Of a DNA stretch of 64,000 bases, positions 33,404 through 41,733 are shown one piece after another. Origin of the DNA: Chryseobacterium oranimense (GTDB taxonomy: Bacteria; Bacteroidota; Bacteroidia; Flavobacteriales; Weeksellaceae); assembly GCF_900129755.1 (NCBI RefSeq), contig NZ_FQWT01000002.1:682001-746000 (forward strand), read 5' to 3'. Positions within the stretch are counted from its first letter, which is position 1, and each line of letters starts with the position of its first letter. The position numbers were made by a program, and so were the translations under genes. The notes beneath the pieces were generated by a model. It searched no databases. It worked only from the letters and a program-made list of their open reading frames with translations, and was not told the DNA's origin.

Positions 33404-33411
33404 CAAATTTA
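33404..33411 (-). promoter_or_regulatory. Candidate -7 element for prc
   Basis: On the minus strand this reads TAAATTTG, an exact TAnnTTTG word 77 bases before the prc start. A small palindrome, CTACAA/TTGTAG, lies in the leader at 33364-33376. Confidence 0.4.
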
Positions 33412-33444
33412 ATACCTTATTTATAATTATCGGATAGTTTTAAG

Positions 33445-33452
33445 TATTTTTG
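33445..33452 (+). promoter_or_regulatory. Candidate -7 element for surE
   Basis: TATTTTTG is an exact TAnnTTTG word 18 bases before the ATG at 33471. It overlaps a possible TTG start at 33450, which is therefore rejected. Confidence 0.45.
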
Positions 33453-33470
33453 TTAAAATTAAATTTTTTT

Positions 33471-34241
33471 ATGGAAAGACCACTTATTCTGGTTACTAAT
33501 GATGATGGAATCACCGCACCCGGTATCAGAAACCTTATACAATTCATGAACGAAATAGGAGATGTTGTTGTCGTTGCACCCAACTCTCCCCAAAGTGGAA
33601 AAGGCCACGCTATTACTATCAATTCTACTTTAAGCTATGAAGAAGTAACTCTTGAAGGACCTCAGACCGATTTTTCGTGCAGCGGAACACCTGTTGACTG
33701 TGTAAAAATGGCTCTTGACAAAATTCTTACAAGAAGACCGGATATTGTTGTTTCAGGAATCAACCATGGGGCCAACTCTTCAATCAACGTGATTTATTCC
33801 GGAACAATGTCTGCAGCTGTAGAAGCCGGTGTGGAAGGTATTCCGGCTATTGGATTCTCCCTTCTTGATTTCAGCTGGGAAGCAGATTTTACCCAGGCAA
33901 AAGAGCATATCCAGAATATCGTAAGAAGAACCCTGGAAAACCCAATGCCAAAAGGAATTGTTCTGAACGTTAATATTCCTAAGCTGACAGCCGCTGAAAT
34001 AAAGGGCATCAAAGTCTGCAAGCAGGCCAATGCAAAATGGGAAGAAAGCTTTGACGAACGTGTAAATCCTCACGGAAAGAAGTATTACTGGCTAACAGGA
34101 TATTTCAACAATATGGATGATTCTGAGGATGCTGATGAAACGGCATTGGCCAACGGATATATTTCAATTGTGCCTGTGAAGTTTGATCTTACAGCATACG
34201 AATACATGAAAACCCTTGAAGAGGTAATGAATTTCGACTGA
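33471..34241 (+). CDS. surE: 5'-nucleotidase SurE
   Basis: The 256-residue protein begins RPLILVTNDDGITAPGI, with the two metal-binding Asp of SurE, and has APNSPQSGKGHAIT and VVSGINHGANSS, the other conserved sites. It removes phosphate from nucleoside 5'- and 3'-monophosphates in the cytosol. The stop codon TGA overlaps the ATG of the downstream acetyltransferase by one base (TGATG), so the two genes are translationally coupled. Length is normal. Confidence 0.93.
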   Translation: MERPLILVTNDDGITAPGIRNLIQFMNEIGDVVVVAPNSPQSGKGHAITINSTLSYEEVTLEGPQTDFSCSGTPVDCVKMALDKILTRRPDIVVSGINHGANSSINVIYSGTMSAAVEAGVEGIPAIGFSLLDFSWEADFTQAKEHIQNIVRRTLENPMPKGIVLNVNIPKLTAAEIKGIKVCKQANAKWEESFDERVNPHGKKYYWLTGYFNNMDDSEDADETALANGYISIVPVKFDLTAYEYMKTLEEVMNFD

Positions 34242-34906
34242 TGTACGGCAAGCTAGACAATCCTGTTTATCATTCACTTAATGAATACCACGAAAAGTTC
34301 TGCTTCAACTTCGGGGATACGAAATTTTATAACCCTGAAGTTGCCTCTTTTGGTGGTGCAGCAATGGTTTCAAAAGCAGAAGACATTACAGAATATACTA
34401 AGATCTGTGATGATTTTCTGATTTTCGGAGAGCGTCCCGGCCTGGGAAACTTAAAAACGGATCTGTCACAACTTGTATGTGATCAGTATGTTCTGGAAAA
34501 TCCGATTAATATTGATTTCACAGAGGAAATTATTGAGCTGAAAGAAGAAAATCATGGTGAACTTCTGGCATTTGTGATGAAATTCTATCCTTACTACTTT
34601 AAAGCAAGAACTCCTGAATTAGGACGCTATTTCGGTATTTTTAAAGATGGCCAATTAGTGGCTGTAACGGGCGAAAGGATGCAGATGAATGATATGACGG
34701 AGGTAAGCGCTGTGATCACAGATACGGATCACCTGGGAAAAGGCCTGGCCAAACAGCTGGTGACTTTTGTGTCCGGAAAGATCTTTGAGGATGGGAAAAC
34801 ACCTTTCCTACATGTGGCAGAAAGCAATACAGGTGCTAAAATGCTCTATGAAAAGCTTGGCTTTATGCATAGAGGAAAAATAAACTTATGGGGTGTGAAA
34901 AGATAA
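34241..34906 (+). CDS. GNAT-family N-acetyltransferase
   Basis: The 221-residue protein has the GNAT fold in its C-terminal half: AVTGERMQMNDMTEVSAVITDTDHLGKGLAKQLVTFV (about 145-181) includes the acetyl-CoA loop HLGKGLAKQL, followed by ESNTGAKMLYEKLGF. The N-terminal about 95 residues are a separate segment with a FGDTKFYNPEVASFGG element. The substrate is unknown. It starts in the surE stop codon and is probably its co-transcribed partner. Confidence 0.85.
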   Translation: MYGKLDNPVYHSLNEYHEKFCFNFGDTKFYNPEVASFGGAAMVSKAEDITEYTKICDDFLIFGERPGLGNLKTDLSQLVCDQYVLENPINIDFTEEIIELKEENHGELLAFVMKFYPYYFKARTPELGRYFGIFKDGQLVAVTGERMQMNDMTEVSAVITDTDHLGKGLAKQLVTFVSGKIFEDGKTPFLHVAESNTGAKMLYEKLGFMHRGKINLWGVKR

Positions 34907-35008
34907 TTTTCCCGCCCTTTTTTATTATAAGTGCTATCCTATTTATTTTCCCGCAGATCTCACAAATTTTACAGATGATTGAGCATGAAAATCTGTGGGA
35001 AATTATTT

Positions 35009-36412
35009 TTAAAATAAAATTTTATCCTCTTTTCTCAATTCCTCAAGGTATTTAATTTTATCATCCCTGTAAAATAAATTCATGGTCTCGAAAGGAATCA
35101 TTTTTAAATCTTTATTGACAATGTGAACACAAGATTTTTTGATAGCGCGCACATCAAAATCGTGGGCGTCCATAAAATTCATGATGATAATTCTAAAGAG
35201 ATTGTCGTAGTCTAAATCCGGAGCTGAAACTTCAGGTAGACAGCACAGTAACTGGTTGACTTTAGGCTGAACTTTATCTACAGAAATCCCGGTGCTGAAA
35301 ATATCTAAAAGCTGCATTTGCAATCCCGTATCCTGTTCGTAAACAATAGTATTTCTTGTTTCATTATTCAGCAAATCGGCAGGGTTAATATATCTTGTAA
35401 GAGGAATGGTTTCACCTTCGAGTTTCAAAATATAGCCCATTGCCAAAGCATCCGGATTACACGGAACGGGGATAATATCATCGGCGTTCAGAAGTGGAAA
35501 CTGATTTAAAATTTCCTGCCTTACTTCTGTCAAAGTAATTTTCTCATGGGCAGAATCCTCCCTGTTTCTTCCTGCTACTTCAACCGGCTGGAAGGTAATC
35601 CCGCGGACGCACTTCTGTTTTAAAGCAAAATCAATTAATTTTCCAATCTCGTCGATGTTTTTTCCTTTCTGAAGAACGATAACCAAAGTTGTGGAAAGAT
35701 TTAATTCATTTAATTTTTCCAGGGCTTTCATGCGGACATCCGTTAAATCTTTTCCTCTGAAATCTTGCAAAACTTCCGGTTTAAAAGAATCAAACTGAAG
35801 GTAAATTTCAAATTCCGGGGCATAAGTTGCCAGTTTCTCCGCAAAACCGGGATCATTGGCAATACGGATCCCGTTGGTATTGAGCATCAGATGTTTAATC
35901 GGTTTCGATTTGGCGATATCCATAATCTTAAAAAACTCGGGATGAATTGTCGGCTCACCACCACTGATCTGTACAACATCCGGCTCGCCCTCGTTTTTAA
36001 CGATAGTATCAAACATGGCTTCAATCTGCTCCAAAGTTCTGTGACTTCCATAATGCGGCGAAGACATCGCATAACAGGTAGGACAGGTCAAATTACAGCG
36101 GTCAGTAACTTCCACAATAGAAAGGCAGCTGTGCTGCTCATGGTCTACGCACAAACCACAATCGTACGGACAGCCATATTCCACATCAGTTCCGAAATGA
36201 ACGGGCATTTCAGAGGCTTTATTGTAGTTTCTGATATTTTTGTAATACTGAACATCTGAAGCAATCATGGTCTTAAAAAAGCCGTGATCAGGACATCTTT
36301 TTGTCATAAAAACTGCTTCATCCTCAATAATGATCTTCGCTCCTACCCTTTTCAGGCATTCCGGGCAAAGACTTATGGTATAGTCGTAATAGGTATAATT
36401 TCTTACCGGCAT
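35009..36412 (-). CDS. Radical SAM enzyme, tetraether-lipid-synthase (Tes/MJ0619)-like
   Basis: The 467-residue protein has a rubredoxin-like start (CPEC at 16-19, CPDHG at 40-44) and an extra cluster site CPYDCGLC (81-88) with Cys96. The radical SAM motif CNLTCPTC (Cys106, 110, 113) and SGGEPTIHPEF follow. This order matches the MJ0619/Tes family, whose archaeal member joins lipid chains by C-C bonds. The reaction in this bacterium is unknown. The ATG at 36412 is used because the family N-terminus starts there. It follows a small membrane protein gene (11-base gap) and an Lgt-like gene, suggesting work on a membrane lipid or lipoprotein. Confidence 0.87.
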   Translation of the reverse strand: MPVRNYTYYDYTISLCPECLKRVGAKIIIEDEAVFMTKRCPDHGFFKTMIASDVQYYKNIRNYNKASEMPVHFGTDVEYGCPYDCGLCVDHEQHSCLSIVEVTDRCNLTCPTCYAMSSPHYGSHRTLEQIEAMFDTIVKNEGEPDVVQISGGEPTIHPEFFKIMDIAKSKPIKHLMLNTNGIRIANDPGFAEKLATYAPEFEIYLQFDSFKPEVLQDFRGKDLTDVRMKALEKLNELNLSTTLVIVLQKGKNIDEIGKLIDFALKQKCVRGITFQPVEVAGRNREDSAHEKITLTEVRQEILNQFPLLNADDIIPVPCNPDALAMGYILKLEGETIPLTRYINPADLLNNETRNTIVYEQDTGLQMQLLDIFSTGISVDKVQPKVNQLLCCLPEVSAPDLDYDNLFRIIIMNFMDAHDFDVRAIKKSCVHIVNKDLKMIPFETMNLFYRDDKIKYLEELRKEDKILF

Positions 36413-36423
36413 AATTTCAATTT

Positions 36424-36657
36424 TTACATTCCTCCACAAACAAAACCGCTGATCAGGCCACAAATCAACAAAGAAATAAGCATCGTCTGCCAAAACTGTT
36501 TTTTTGTGAATTTCCTGTCGTTATTCCACTCGTAAATAACTTTTGCGATCAGGGTTATAACCAGTGAAACAACTAAGGCAATTACTATGATTACTCCTAT
36601 AATCATGACGACCAGGCCGCCGAGATTACCAACTTCCAGAAGTGTCAGCATTTTCAT
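36424..36657 (-). CDS. Small two-helix membrane protein in the radical SAM operon
   Basis: The 77-residue protein has two hydrophobic segments (about 13-40 and 57-75) separated by a charged loop (KVIYEWNNDRKFTKKQFW). I do not recognise it. It overlaps the upstream Lgt-like gene by 4 bases (ATGA) and ends 11 bases before the radical SAM gene, so the three are almost certainly one transcript. It may be a membrane partner of the radical SAM enzyme. Confidence 0.75.
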   Translation of the reverse strand: MKMLTLLEVGNLGGLVVMIIGVIIVIALVVSLVITLIAKVIYEWNNDRKFTKKQFWQTMLISLLICGLISGFVCGGM

Positions 36658-37397
36658 AATTTAAATTTTATGGTGTTTTTAATTTTATAAATGTAGTAAA
36701 TAATCACTGAAAGAGATACCAGCTGAATCGTTCCCAAATTTCCGATGATCCCGACTTTAGGTTTGATAAAATCCAAAAAGAACCTGAATGTAAAATAACT
36801 CAGCATAAATACCTGAAAAATAAAGCCTGAAGGATATTTTCTTTTGCTCTCAATCCTTTTTAAAAAGATCCATAGAATAATCAGAAAAGCAATTTCATAA
36901 AGGGCTACCGGATGCCTCAGATATTCATCCCCAAGATGCATTCCGAATACTGATGTTGTGGGCAAACCATAAGTTTCTTCGTGAACTCCCGTAAGAAAAC
37001 AGCCGATTCTGCCAATGATTATGGCTAATATCAAAGGGTAAACAATCAAATCCCCGGTACTTTCTTTGTGCCCTACTATTTTTTTGGCCAGTTCAACCCC
37101 GATAAGCCCAAATGCCAACCCGCCAACAATGGTGTTATTGGTCCAAAATCTTTTAAAGCTGAAATGTTCAAATAAGGCATAAGGATCTTCAAGATTACCG
37201 ATAAGCTTTGAACCAATTAAAGCTCCTGCCGTTGCCCCGATGAGTACCGCTGCGGAAGTATTGAAAGACAGTTTTTCGGTTGATTTCCTTTTTAAATAAA
37301 AATAAAACCGCATCCCCAGAAAAATACCCAGGGTTTCAAATACAGGATGTGCAAGAACTGTTTTACCGAAAATCTGAAAAGTAACAGGGAAATCCAT
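36654..37397 (-). CDS. Lgt-like (prolipoprotein diacylglyceryl transferase family) membrane protein
   Basis: The 247-residue protein has about seven membrane segments and Lgt signatures: GRIGCFLTG (Arg130), YLRHPVALYE (161-168) and a late FRFFLDF (Arg205). Two Lgt positions have changed: the HGGL histidine (E. coli His103) is Val in IVGGL (91-94), and the Asn of GR(L/I)GNF (E. coli Asn146) is Cys133. It may therefore not be the housekeeping Lgt. It heads a three-gene operon with a small membrane protein and a Tes-like radical SAM enzyme. Its substrate may be a phospholipid such as phosphatidylglycerol, but this is inference. Confidence 0.82.
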   Translation of the reverse strand: MDFPVTFQIFGKTVLAHPVFETLGIFLGMRFYFYLKRKSTEKLSFNTSAAVLIGATAGALIGSKLIGNLEDPYALFEHFSFKRFWTNNTIVGGLAFGLIGVELAKKIVGHKESTGDLIVYPLILAIIIGRIGCFLTGVHEETYGLPTTSVFGMHLGDEYLRHPVALYEIAFLIILWIFLKRIESKRKYPSGFIFQVFMLSYFTFRFFLDFIKPKVGIIGNLGTIQLVSLSVIIYYIYKIKNTIKFKL

Positions 37398-37467
37398 CCT
37401 GTCAAAAGTAGTATATTTAAGGTAAATTACTAATTTTAATTTTTAAACAACAAATACATTCATTAAA

Positions 37468-38508
37468 ATGCGAATAGAAAATGATATAAAACTAGGTTTT
37501 AAAGATGTGATGTTCAGACCAAAGCGTTCTACTTTAAAATCCCGTTCGGAAGTGAGCCTTGAAAGGGAGTTCACTTTCAGACATACCAAAAAGAAATGGA
37601 ACGGCGTTCCTCTGATTGCAGCCAATATGGACACGGTAGGAACTTTTGAAATGGCCGTAGAGCTTGCCAAAGACAAAATCATTACAGCCGTTCACAAACA
37701 TTATACTCCTGAAGAATGGAGCCATTTCCTGGACAGCCAGCCCGAAAGCATTTACCAGTATATCGCATTGAGTACCGGTACCGGCCAGGCGGATGAAGAA
37801 AAACTTAAAACGATCCTCGAAAAGCATCCAAAAATTGAGTTTCTCTGCATAGATGTAGCCAATGGTTATTCCGAACATTTCGTTGGATTTGTGAAGAAGG
37901 CAAGAACCAATTTTCCCGATAAGATTATCATGGCAGGGAATGTGGTTACCGGGGAAATGGTAGAAGAGCTTCTTTTGGTAGGTGCAGATATTATTAAAGT
38001 CGGCATCGGACCCGGTTCGGTATGTACAACAAGAGTGAAAACAGGAGTAGGTTATCCTCAGCTTTCTGCAATTATAGAATGTTCTGATGCTGCACACGGC
38101 CTTGGAGGACATATTATCGCTGACGGAGGCTGTAAAGTTCCCGGAGATGTAGCCAAAGCCTTCGGTGGAGGCGCAGATTTTGTAATGTTGGGCGGAATGT
38201 TTGCCGGGCATGATGAAAGCGGTGGCGAAATCATTGAAGAAAATGGTAAAAAATACCGTTTGTTTTATGGGATGAGTTCAAAAACAGCAATGGATAAGCA
38301 TTCGGGAGGCGTGGCAGAATACCGTGCTTCGGAAGGAAAAACAGTGAAAGCGGCTTACAAAGGTCCTGTTTCGGAAACGGTGAAAGATATTTTGGGTGGC
38401 GTGCGTTCTACATGTACTTATGTAGGAGCTTCCAAACTGAAAGAATTGTCTAAAAGGACTACTTTTATCAGGGTTCAGGAGCAGGAGAACCAGATATTTA
38501 AAGATTGA
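37468..38508 (+). CDS. guaC: GMP reductase
   Basis: The 346-residue protein has the IMPDH/GMPR barrel with [12 protein letters not shown] near 52, the nucleophile Cys186 in [11 protein letters not shown], and a mobile flap region near the end. It lacks the CBS domains of IMP dehydrogenase. It converts GMP to IMP with NADPH, linking guanine and adenine pools. It is a single gene, divergent from the Lgt-like operon, with a strong shared terminator downstream. Confidence 0.94.
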   Translation: MRIENDIKLGFKDVMFRPKRSTLKSRSEVSLEREFTFRHTKKKWNGVPLIAANMDTVGTFEMAVELAKDKIITAVHKHYTPEEWSHFLDSQPESIYQYIALSTGTGQADEEKLKTILEKHPKIEFLCIDVANGYSEHFVGFVKKARTNFPDKIIMAGNVVTGEMVEELLLVGADIIKVGIGPGSVCTTRVKTGVGYPQLSAIIECSDAAHGLGGHIIADGGCKVPGDVAKAFGGGADFVMLGGMFAGHDESGGEIIEENGKKYRLFYGMSSKTAMDKHSGGVAEYRASEGKTVKAAYKGPVSETVKDILGGVRSTCTYVGASKLKELSKRTTFIRVQEQENQIFKD

Positions 38509-38583
38509 TCTCTTATAGTAAATCAGGCTCTCGCTGATTTTGCAGATTGCGCAGATTTTTTCTTTTTTGATCTGACAGAAATA

Positions 38584-38618
38584 AAAACCGGCTGTACAAA
38601 TGATGTACAGCCGGTTTT
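38584..38618. terminator. Bidirectional terminator between guaC and fabG
   Basis: A 15-bp perfect stem, AAAACCGGCTGTACA (38584-38598) with TGTACAGCCGGTTTT (38604-38618), has a 5-base loop and T on both strands. It serves both convergent genes. Confidence 0.92.
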
Positions 38619-38628
38619 GTTTGTTTTA

Positions 38629-39375
38629 TTAAGTCAGCATTCCGCCGTCTACGTTCAGGGTTTGTCCTGTGATGTAAGAAGCCATCTCGCTTCCTAAGAA
38701 TACACAGGCATTGGCTACATCGCTGGTCTGCCCGGGTCTCTTCATCGGAATTCTGTCTCTCCATGCCTGAAGTGTTTTTTCATCCAGATCAGCAGTCATT
38801 TCAGTTTCAGTGAATCCTGGTGCCACAGCGTTACATCTGATGTTTCTTGATCCTAATTCCAGTGCGATGGATTTTGTGAATCCTATCACTCCGGCTTTAG
38901 AAGCTGCATAATTGGACTGTCCGGCGTTTCCGCTGATCCCAACTACAGAGGTCATATTGATAATAGATCCTGATTTAGCTTTCATCATTGGTTTGATCAC
39001 CGCTTTTGTAAGGTTAAATACCGAATCCAAATTGATTCTCATTACTTTGTCCCAGTCCTCTTTAGTCATTCTCAACAGCAGGTTGTCTCTTGTGATCCCT
39101 GCATTGTTGATCAGAATATCAATTTTCCCGAACTCTTCCATTACATCATCGATTAATTTTTGAGCTGCATCGTAATCTGATGCGTCAGACTGATATCCCT
39201 TGATCTGGGTTACAGAACTTAAAGCTGCTTCCAATTCCTTGGCTTTTTCTACAGAGCCGGCATAAGTAAATGCTACTTTTGCACCCTGTTCAGCGTACAT
39301 TTCAGCGATTTTCTTTCCGATTCCTCTTGTAGCTCCGGTAATTAGTGCTACTTTTCCTTCTAATAGTTTCATCAT
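38629..39375 (-). CDS. fabG: 3-oxoacyl-[acyl-carrier-protein] reductase
   Basis: The 248-residue short-chain dehydrogenase has the NADPH site TGATRGIG, the NNAG motif, and the Ser/Tyr/Lys catalytic set (NMTSVVG, YAASKAG). The ending GQTLNVDGGM is typical of FabG. It reduces beta-ketoacyl-ACP in fatty acid synthesis in the cytosol. Two adjacent ATG codons (39375 and 39372) are possible starts and differ by one residue. A second SDR at 62275 lacks the FabG-type ending. Confidence 0.93.
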   Translation of the reverse strand: MMKLLEGKVALITGATRGIGKKIAEMYAEQGAKVAFTYAGSVEKAKELEAALSSVTQIKGYQSDASDYDAAQKLIDDVMEEFGKIDILINNAGITRDNLLLRMTKEDWDKVMRINLDSVFNLTKAVIKPMMKAKSGSIINMTSVVGISGNAGQSNYAASKAGVIGFTKSIALELGSRNIRCNAVAPGFTETEMTADLDEKTLQAWRDRIPMKRPGQTSDVANACVFLGSEMASYITGQTLNVDGGMLT

Positions 39376-39465
39376 ATCTCTTGATAATTATATTCGTGGT
39401 AAATTCTTCCGTCTTTAAAAAACGGCAATTTAGCATATTTAATTTTATACAAATTAATCAGTCCG

Positions 39466-39473
39466 CAAAGATA
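39466..39473 (-). promoter_or_regulatory. Candidate -7 element for fabG
   Basis: On the minus strand this reads TATCTTTG, an exact TAnnTTTG word about 90 bases before the fabG start. Confidence 0.38.
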
Positions 39474-39544
39474 TTATAATTTGTTATTCAATATATTTGA
39501 AATCATCAAATTAGTGAATTTTTTTCTCTGTTTTTTATCATATT

Positions 39545-41050
39545 TCAAAGACGGTTCCCTTTATTCTTAAATCTTGTGAAATAAAGAATATCGGTTTTTT
39601 TATCCTTATCCAGCCTCAAAACTTCTTTCTGCCAGTAATATTTGTCATAAACAATATCCTTCAAAGGCTCATTCTGAAAGTTTAAAACGCCATATTTATC
39701 CTGTTTCTTTACTACAAATTCATTCTCAGAATTTTCAAAGGCAATAATATCATCATATGTAAAAGGAACGATCTCCTTCCCTTTCTCATCTATTATGCCA
39801 TACATCCCGCTGCTGTTTCTGCATACGACAGGTTTTGAATAGAGATTGAAAATATTAAAAAAATCAGGCAGCTGTTCTTTAATGGAAGCAATATCTTTCA
39901 TTACTGAAACAGACTTATCCAATACGGAAAAATGATAATAAGCATCTTGTTTTTTAATGATAAGCCGGTCCGGATAGAAGGCAATGATCCGGGTATTCTC
40001 TTCCAGAATATTTTTCAGGTCCTTATCCAGAAGCTGTTCTTGTTCTGCTTTTTTAAGGTAAATAAAATCTTTGCCTGAGATGTTGAAATTCCGGATGAAA
40101 TCATATTCCTGGGGATAAATAATTTCTCCCTGCAGATTGACGATTCCGGTTTTACCTGTCTTATCATTGTAAACCGTGAAAAGATGGTCAAACAAAGGGG
40201 TCAGATATTTGAAGTTTGCGGGATAAAGATTTCGGTCTTCCTTACTGAAAACGGTCGCTTTTCCTTTTTTTCTCAGATAAATATATTTTTTCTCTCCAAA
40301 ATATTCCGGTGTGGCTTCATCAAACATCTCCTCAGCCAGAATATTTTCTTCAGTATCAATAAGGCCGTATTTTCCTGTTGTTTTATTTTTGGTAATCAGG
40401 TAAGGATAAGCATCTGAATTGTAAACCTGCCTGGAAAATTTGTGCAGGGTTTGCCCATCTTTCCCTATGATCTCACTTTCATTGGTTTCATTAATGATCA
40501 AAGCCCTCCCGTTTTCAAAGTGAAAATCCGATTTAAGACCTCTGCTGTTGACTTGCTTTCCTTCAGGATCATAAAGGAACCATTGTTTATCTTTCAGAAC
40601 AAAAAAGCGGTCTTCCCCGGCAAACTGGATTCTGTCTGAATACGGAATGATCAGCCTCCCGTTATAGTCATAAACCGCATCTTTACCCGCTTTTGAAGAA
40701 ATAATACGTTCATCGCTGAGCCAGGGTGTATTGAACGTCTGTTCATCTAAAGGAAGGAGCTGATTTCCTTTTTCATCAATAACAGTTGATTTTATTCTTC
40801 CGGATTCCTGAGAAGTAAGGATGAATCTGTTTTTAAAGATATGTGAAATACCGGACCGGGATTCAAAGGTTATATTCCCCAGTGAATCTACAATCCCTTG
40901 TGTTTTTGTTCCGGAATCATACACCGTTCCATATCCTCCCGAATAGGAACTTACTTCCTTTCCGATCTTTTTGGATAAAAGAATCTTGGTATACTGATTG
41001 GTCTGGGCCATACACACTGATGAGCACAGTGCAAAAACTAAGTTTTTCAA
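39545..41050 (-). CDS. WG-repeat secreted protein
   Basis: The 501-residue protein has a short signal peptide (MKNLVFALCSSVCMAQ) and then repeated units like YGIIDEKGKEIVPFTYDDI, YGLIDTEENILAEEMFDE and TGIVNLQGEIIYPQEYDFI. These are the WG repeat, a surface beta-propeller-like module of unknown ligand. The start is a TTG at 41050, since an in-frame stop lies just upstream and no ATG gives the signal peptide. It begins five bases after the rsmI stop, so it is co-transcribed. Its role is not known. Confidence 0.82.
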   Translation of the reverse strand: MKNLVFALCSSVCMAQTNQYTKILLSKKIGKEVSSYSGGYGTVYDSGTKTQGIVDSLGNITFESRSGISHIFKNRFILTSQESGRIKSTVIDEKGNQLLPLDEQTFNTPWLSDERIISSKAGKDAVYDYNGRLIIPYSDRIQFAGEDRFFVLKDKQWFLYDPEGKQVNSRGLKSDFHFENGRALIINETNESEIIGKDGQTLHKFSRQVYNSDAYPYLITKNKTTGKYGLIDTEENILAEEMFDEATPEYFGEKKYIYLRKKGKATVFSKEDRNLYPANFKYLTPLFDHLFTVYNDKTGKTGIVNLQGEIIYPQEYDFIRNFNISGKDFIYLKKAEQEQLLDKDLKNILEENTRIIAFYPDRLIIKKQDAYYHFSVLDKSVSVMKDIASIKEQLPDFFNIFNLYSKPVVCRNSSGMYGIIDEKGKEIVPFTYDDIIAFENSENEFVVKKQDKYGVLNFQNEPLKDIVYDKYYWQKEVLRLDKDKKTDILYFTRFKNKGNRL

Positions 41051-41055
41051 TGGTA

Positions 41056-41730
41056 TTAAATAGAGTTATTTACAATAAGAACAATCTCTCCTTTTAAAGT
41101 TTTACTTTTGGAAAATTCTATTAATTCACTGATTGTTCCGCGTTTGGTTTCTTCAAACTTTTTGGAAATTTCCCTGCTCAGGCTTGCTTTTGTTTCTTCA
41201 CCAAAGAATTCTCTGATCTGCTCCAGAGTGGTGTTAATCTTATGCGGACTTTCATATAAAACAATCGTCTTTTTTTCTTCTGCAAGCTGTTTCAGCTTGG
41301 TCTGCCTTCCTTTTTTCTGGGGAAGGAATCCTGCAAAAAGAAACTCATTATTGGGAAGTCCTGAAACCACAAGTGCCGGAATTAAGGCTGTTGCTCCGGG
41401 AAGGCAGATCATTTCGATGTTGTTATCGGATCCCGCTTTGGCCAGAAGATAACCAGGATCTGAAATTCCGGGAGTTCCCGCATCTGTAATAATGGCAATA
41501 TTCTGCCCGTTTTTAAGGTCACCGATCACTTTTTCAGTAGCCTGGTGTTCATTATGAAGGTGATAGGATTTTAAAGGTTTGGAGATCTCGAAATGCTTTA
41601 AAAGTATTCCTGATGTCCTGGTGTCTTCACACAAAATATAATCAACTTCCTTAAGGACTTTTATCGCCCTGAAGGTCATATCTTCTAAGTTCCCGACGGG
41701 TGTGGGAACAAAATATAAGATTCCGCTCAA
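41056..41730 (-). CDS. rsmI: 16S rRNA (cytidine(1402)-2'-O)-methyltransferase
   Basis: The 224-residue SAM-dependent enzyme has PTPVGNLEDMTFRAIKVL at the start and CEDTRTSG and DAGTPGISDPGY further on, all signature stretches of RsmI. It methylates C1402 in the decoding centre of the small ribosomal subunit. It is shorter at the C-terminus than E. coli RsmI (about 286 residues) but complete in the catalytic fold. It sits three bases after the acidic repeat gene and before the WG-repeat gene in one operon. Confidence 0.93.
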   Translation of the reverse strand: MSGILYFVPTPVGNLEDMTFRAIKVLKEVDYILCEDTRTSGILLKHFEISKPLKSYHLHNEHQATEKVIGDLKNGQNIAIITDAGTPGISDPGYLLAKAGSDNNIEMICLPGATALIPALVVSGLPNNEFLFAGFLPQKKGRQTKLKQLAEEKKTIVLYESPHKINTTLEQIREFFGEETKASLSREISKKFEETKRGTISELIEFSKSKTLKGEIVLIVNNSI

Positions 41731-41733
41731 AAT

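Noticed and set aside
37534-38211. 225-residue minus-strand frame
   Set aside because: It is antisense to the strongly conserved guaC gene.
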